From Tissierellia bacterium (GTDB lineage: Bacteria > Bacillota > Clostridia > Tissierellales > Peptoniphilaceae): a stretch of DNA of 64,000 bases. The stretch covers positions 78,619-142,618 of the forward strand of contig JAUNUQ010000001.1 of assembly GCA_030538075.1 (NCBI GenBank), in the 5' to 3' direction. This document shows, piece after piece, positions 60,448-64,000 of the stretch. Every line of letters starts with the position of its first letter. The stretch's first letter is position 1. The notes beneath the pieces were generated by a model. The model did not search any database. It saw only the letters and a list, made by a program, of their open reading frames with translations, and had not been told where the DNA came from. Made by a program: the position numbers and the translations under genes.

Positions 60448-61929
60448 TTAGCTCCTCAGCTTGATCTTCTCTGCCGCCAATTTATAGAGCAATAGGCCGT
60501 CGCTATCCACAAAAGTATGACCAGTTAGAGCTTCGATCTTCTGCAGGCGATATCGCAAAGTCTCTACATGGATAAAGAGGGCTTTCGCCGTCTCCTTTCG
60601 ATTGTAGTTGTGGTTGACAAAAAAGAGCAAAGTCTCTAGCAGATGGCTATTGTGGTCACTGTCATAATGGTCTATGGGTGCCAACACCCCATCGACGACC
60701 TCATTGATCTTTTCGTCCTCGACCATCGAAAAGAGAAGTCTTCGGATCCCCAGATCCTCATAGAAGGCATAGAGACCATCGGACTCTTTGGAGCTGAGCT
60801 TTGCCTCTTGAAATAGCCTCGAGAAACTCCTGAGATCCCCCGATGTCGTAGAGCAGCCAATCATGACCTCGCCTTTTGTAAACAAGCGCATCTGATCCAG
60901 TTCTACTAGCAGTTTCGTGATGCCTTCCCGCTTTAGATTCACAAAGACGACTAGATTTTCACCGTCCATCGAATGGAGGAAATTCGTGGAGAGATTGCTT
61001 TCGATAAAACGCCTCACATCCTCATTGCGCTCAGTTCCATCCACCCACTGAAAATAGATTGCACCAAAATTTTGCCCTCTCCAGCCCAAGATCTTGTGGA
61101 TGTTCTGGTAAAAAGAGTCTGATAAATCGTAACCGGAGAGAATCAGCTCACAGATCAGCTTATGGAGTTCCCCTTTGCTATAGATCACGTATTCCTCCGC
61201 TTTTTGCACATTGTTGATCAGCGCGATAGCGTATTTGATACAGTTTTCCTGGAATTCATTTAAGGGCTCATCGCATTTCACCATCAGATGCCCACTTCGA
61301 TAATCCTTACCGATGGGATAATAATACACGCCAGTCCGATTCAATCTACCTGACGATTGGCGCATGATTCCGACCTCCAGCTGGGCCCTCGTCAGATAGG
61401 GATTCATAAAATCCACCCTACAGCCCGTCTGCCTAGACACCTCCTCCAAGATCTCCGTAATCCCCACCCCCTTGATCTCCAAGGAGAGAAGCTGATAGTA
61501 GGCTTCGTTCATATGGAGGAGATACTGGTTTCTCTTATTGAATAGGGCGTCGTAGAACTCGTTGATGATCGTGGTGTAGTTGGTCTGGGGCGGCAGTGTA
61601 AACAGGGGAATTTGGTAAGCATTAGCCTGGCGAATCAGCTGCTCATCAATCTCCCCAAAGTATCTGCCAGTCTTAATCCCCACCGCCGCCGCCCCCTTTT
61701 CATTGGCAACGCGGATCAGATCATATTTGTCCATCTCACTATGTGTAAAGGCATAGCCCGCCGTCACGACGATCTCCTTACCAATCACCCAGTTCATTCC
61801 ATCAGGAGTCTCCAGTGTGACCATATTATTGCACTCTTTCCCCAAGCCCTCCCAACCACCAATCAATTTATGTTCCTTTAAATAATCAGAGCTCAGCACC
61901 TCTTGTACTGTCAAGTTGATCTTCTCCAC
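60448..61929 (-). CDS. PucR family transcriptional regulator
   Basis: A 493-residue protein. The N-terminal PucR domain (about 1-120) reads LTVQEVLSSDYLKEHKLIGG, then VIGKEIVVTAGYAF. A middle GGDEF-like/CdaR-type region (about 280-400) follows. The C-terminal HTH_30 (about 425-485) contains LLETLLFFVNHNYNRKETAK and LFIHVETLRYRLQKIE. PucR proteins often activate nitrogen-compound or amino-acid catabolic genes. It lies upstream of the Dpp operon in the same direction, so it is the likely activator of peptide use; the effector is unknown. An extended -10 (TGATATAAT) near 61973-61978 is its likely promoter. Confidence 0.92.
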   Translation of the reverse strand: MEKINLTVQEVLSSDYLKEHKLIGGWEGLGKECNNMVTLETPDGMNWVIGKEIVVTAGYAFTHSEMDKYDLIRVANEKGAAAVGIKTGRYFGEIDEQLIRQANAYQIPLFTLPPQTNYTTIINEFYDALFNKRNQYLLHMNEAYYQLLSLEIKGVGITEILEEVSRQTGCRVDFMNPYLTRAQLEVGIMRQSSGRLNRTGVYYYPIGKDYRSGHLMVKCDEPLNEFQENCIKYAIALINNVQKAEEYVIYSKGELHKLICELILSGYDLSDSFYQNIHKILGWRGQNFGAIYFQWVDGTERNEDVRRFIESNLSTNFLHSMDGENLVVFVNLKREGITKLLVELDQMRLFTKGEVMIGCSTTSGDLRSFSRLFQEAKLSSKESDGLYAFYEDLGIRRLLFSMVEDEKINEVVDGVLAPIDHYDSDHNSHLLETLLFFVNHNYNRKETAKALFIHVETLRYRLQKIEALTGHTFVDSDGLLLYKLAAEKIKLRS

Positions 61930-61952
61930 CGCATTCCTCCTGATTTTGGATT

Positions 61953-62033
61953 ATCCCAAATATTAGGATCAATTATATCATAGGCGCTATGACTTCACAT
62001 AATCGCATGCAAAGATAACTAGGGAGGTTATCT
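61953..62033. promoter_or_regulatory. Inverted repeats between the PucR gene and the esterase-like gene
   Basis: Two palindromes lie in this divergent spacer: TTTGG-ATTAT-CC[C]AAA near 61954-61969, between the PucR -10 and its start codon, and AGATAAC-N7-GTTATCT (62013-62019 with 62027-62033). They are candidate operators, possibly for PucR autoregulation. Confidence 0.4.
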
Positions 62034-62063
62034 CAATTTAACATAAATGATCTCCTCTCCTTT

Positions 62064-62092
62064 TTGATAAAGTGATAATATATTAATATAAT
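62064..62092 (+). promoter_or_regulatory. Promoter of the esterase-like lipoprotein gene
   Basis: TTGATA (62064-62069), 17 bases, TATAAT (62087-62092). The predicted start (about 62099) falls inside the AAAAGGAG ribosome-binding site, so the true start may be slightly earlier or the leader is very short. Confidence 0.6.
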
Positions 62093-62110
62093 AAAAAGGA
62101 GAGTGATCCA

Positions 62111-63292
62111 GTGAAAAGATTAATAAATATCGTTTTATGGATCCTCATTTGCCTTTCCATCACCAGTTGTACCAAGGCGGATCTGGTTCCAATGGAATAT
62201 CTGTCTGAGCATGCAAGAATAATTGACTTGGAAAAAACCCCTTTACCTGAAACAGAGCCCAGTGAAAATCCGTACACCGTCTTCCTCTGCGGAGAATCCC
62301 ATATCTATCAGAAGAGCTATCAGTTACAAAAATATCTGATTCAATACCTGTATGAGCAGGAGGGGGTACGAGTGATCCTCAGTGAGATGGGGCTTGGAAA
62401 GTCGGTATTATTGGACGAATACCTGCAAACGGGGGACTCTTATCTACTGAGCATCACCCTCGGTGAACTGAAGGGCACTTTTTCAAATAATCAGCAGAAC
62501 CGCGAGTTCTGGGAATGGCTATATGAATTTAATCGCAGCCTTCCTGAGGGAGAGAAGCTACATCTAGTCGGCTTAGATATCGAGCACCAAGAAAAGTCAT
62601 GTGCCATCGCATTGTATCGGATGAGTAAAAGAGATCAGGAGATACCGGAAGGGTTGAAAACCACAATTCCAAAGCTCTTTTTAAAACCGACTTATGGACT
62701 GTGGGAACTCGTTGAAATCGCCAAGATGTCGCCAGATCTTCTAAAGGAGTATTATAATGAGGATTATCGTCTGGTCCGCCTCATCCTGGACAATCTTGAA
62801 CAGTCTGAGCTCTATTATAGTCAACGACCTGAGGCAAATGGGGATACAATCAAAGACCTTCGGGACCAGCAGATGATGAAAAACTTCTTCTACGCCTATG
62901 AGAAATACCCCGGTGAGAAGATGTTTGGACAATTCGGCAGTGAGCACATCTATCAGAGGGCTTTGGAATCAAAATATGGCTCTAAGGAATGGAGGCGCTT
63001 TGGGATGCTATTGCAAGAGCCGGATTCTCCCGTTCGGGGACAGGTCTGTTCCATTCTCGCCCTCTACTACTTCGATGGAAAGCCAGAGGATGGGTTGGAT
63101 CCATATTTTGATGATGGGAGCATTACTGAATATCTAAGTCAGGACCATTGGATCCACCTCGATCGTCAAAATAGCCCCTTTTCCCAAACAGAACTGCTCT
63201 TTCACGATAAGAGCACCGGAGGCGTTTCTACGGACTATGTCCAACAACTCATCATCTTAACGGATTCTCCAAAAGTCGAAATGTTGGAGTAG
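62111..63292 (+). CDS. Lipoprotein with erythromycin esterase/ChaN-like domain
   Basis: A 393-residue protein from GTG 62111 after AAAAGGAG. The lipoprotein signal has lipobox SITSC (Cys about 20). From residue 57 it reads VFLCGESHIYQKSYQLQKYL and then RVILSEMGLGKSVLLDEYL, followed by LHLVGLDIEHQ. This GESH...E...D/H pattern is the core of the erythromycin esterase/ChaN/TIKI superfamily, in which His and Glu residues form the active or metal site. A second His lies in QFGSEHIYQRA. Members include antibiotic esterases, heme-uptake lipoproteins and proteases, so the activity here is not known. It is monocistronic. Confidence 0.75.
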   Translation: MKRLINIVLWILICLSITSCTKADLVPMEYLSEHARIIDLEKTPLPETEPSENPYTVFLCGESHIYQKSYQLQKYLIQYLYEQEGVRVILSEMGLGKSVLLDEYLQTGDSYLLSITLGELKGTFSNNQQNREFWEWLYEFNRSLPEGEKLHLVGLDIEHQEKSCAIALYRMSKRDQEIPEGLKTTIPKLFLKPTYGLWELVEIAKMSPDLLKEYYNEDYRLVRLILDNLEQSELYYSQRPEANGDTIKDLRDQQMMKNFFYAYEKYPGEKMFGQFGSEHIYQRALESKYGSKEWRRFGMLLQEPDSPVRGQVCSILALYYFDGKPEDGLDPYFDDGSITEYLSQDHWIHLDRQNSPFSQTELLFHDKSTGGVSTDYVQQLIILTDSPKVEMLE

Positions 63293-63320
63293 TCTTGGTG
63301 ACCAAAAAATACAGGATAAT

Positions 63321-63356
63321 AAGAAAAGCCATGGATCTGAAGTTTCATCCATGGCT
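63321..63356 (-). terminator. Terminator of the GNAT gene (convergent)
   Basis: Nine-base perfect arms AGCCATGGA (63327-63335) and TCCATGGCT (63348-63356), followed by TTTTCTT on the minus strand. It lies between two convergent genes. Confidence 0.75.
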
Positions 63357-63395
63357 AATTATTTCAGTATGCACTTTCCGCTCTTTTTCGGCATG

Positions 63396-63950
63396 TCATT
63401 CAATGTCCCCTCGGCAAATTTCATAGCCTATGGCATGGAAGATTCCGCGATTGGAGAGAAATCTCTCTTCGCTGAGGCCAATCCTCTTCATTCCACTTTT
63501 CTCCATCACTCGGCCTGAGGCAGGATTTTCCGGGTCATGTTTTGCCCTCACTTTTTGCACTCCAACGGCATCCATGAAGAATTCGATCAAAGCTGTTAAG
63601 GCTTCTGGCATATAGCTCATTCCCCACCAAGACCTGCCGATACAGTAACCGATCTCAACGGAGTCCTCTTTATCGTCTATGCCCACGCAGGAGATGGTGC
63701 CCATCAGCTCTCCAGTCTCTTTGAGGACAATGCCCCATTGGTAATTTCTAGGGTTTTCATATTCTCGAATCCAGCTCCGTAGAACCGCTTTTGTGACGGC
63801 GATGGACCCATGGGGACGCCAGGTCAAAAACTCTGTCACCTCTGGATCATTCGCCCAGTTTTGAAACATGGGCTGTGCATCCTCTAGAGTGAGTCTGCGT
63901 AGAGCGAGGCGTTTGGTCTCCAAAGGCTCCGTTCCGATGTGTTTGCTCAT
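63396..63950 (-). CDS. GNAT family N-acetyltransferase (RimJ/RimL type)
   Basis: A 184-residue acetyltransferase. It starts with the family segment TKRLALRRLTLEDAQPMFQNWANDPEV (in parts ETKRLALRRLTLEDA and NDPEVTEFLTW). The acetyl-CoA core is VEIGYCIGRSWWGMSYMPEAL, and the end has VRAKHDPENPASGRVMEKSGM. This class acetylates ribosomal protein N-termini, free amino groups or antibiotics. The substrate cannot be inferred. ATG 63950 is preceded by GGAGTC. The gene is alone at the right edge. Confidence 0.92.
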   Translation of the reverse strand: MSKHIGTEPLETKRLALRRLTLEDAQPMFQNWANDPEVTEFLTWRPHGSIAVTKAVLRSWIREYENPRNYQWGIVLKETGELMGTISCVGIDDKEDSVEIGYCIGRSWWGMSYMPEALTALIEFFMDAVGVQKVRAKHDPENPASGRVMEKSGMKRIGLSEERFLSNRGIFHAIGYEICRGDIE

Positions 63951-64000
63951 GATAGACTCCTTCGAATAACATGATTTATCTTAGCATATTCTTCAGAGTT

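Overview
The window comes from a low-to-mid GC, Gram-positive anaerobe of the class Clostridia. The signs are strong AGGAGG ribosome-binding sites, TTGACA/TATAAT promoters with 17-base spacers, a T-box leader, a CW_binding_2 surface protein, PAP2/DUF951/YqeY/TIGR01212 housekeeping genes, a 1,419-residue 2-hydroxyacyl-CoA dehydratase activase, a YedF selenium-metabolism protein and many lipoproteins. The gene content (peptide uptake plus three peptidases, a dicarboxylate/amino-acid symporter, the dehydratase activase, B12 uptake) suggests a peptide and amino-acid fermenter. The species cannot be named from the sequence.

Layout. 1-4.2 kb: the end of an ABC exporter operon, a YeiH-type exporter with a divergent LysR regulator, and a cell-wall-anchored protein. 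4.2-8.3 kb: tRNA-Ala, YqeY, LrgAB-like proteins, lipoate ligase and a prenyltransferase-fold protein. 8.3-15 kb: DUF488, tyrS behind a T-box with an unusually short Stem I, a MATE exporter, ApbE, NagA and a tandem universal stress protein. 15-20 kb: two-component system plus ABC exporter. 20-23 kb: two lipoproteins. 23-26.2 kb: a cobalamin riboswitch and btuFCD, preceded by an unassigned fold-back region.

26.3-29.4 kb is a decayed integrated element ending at tRNA-Val. It holds a small HTH gene split by an ORF-less group II intron, a divergent XRE repressor gene with two in-frame TGA stops, RhuM, an ImmA-like metallopeptidase gene behind a LexA-like palindrome, and an integrase fragment whose start codon is ATA. 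This is the most unusual accessory region.

29.9-39.8 kb, mostly minus strand: dehydratase activase, radical SAM protein, symporter, a YedF-MscS-DUF951 operon and PAP2. 39.8-43.5 kb: a three-gene exporter (ATPase, CARDB-like anchored protein, MacB-type permease). 43.7-48.4 kb: DEAD-box helicase and M16 peptidase. 48.5-50.5 kb: xth and a lone argJ. 50.6-61.9 kb: a peptide-utilisation island, read on the minus strand as PucR regulator, DppA, DppB, DppC, OppD/DppD, OppF/DppF, M20 peptidase, S9 peptidase and DUF1177. The window ends with an erythromycin-esterase/ChaN-like lipoprotein and a GNAT acetyltransferase.
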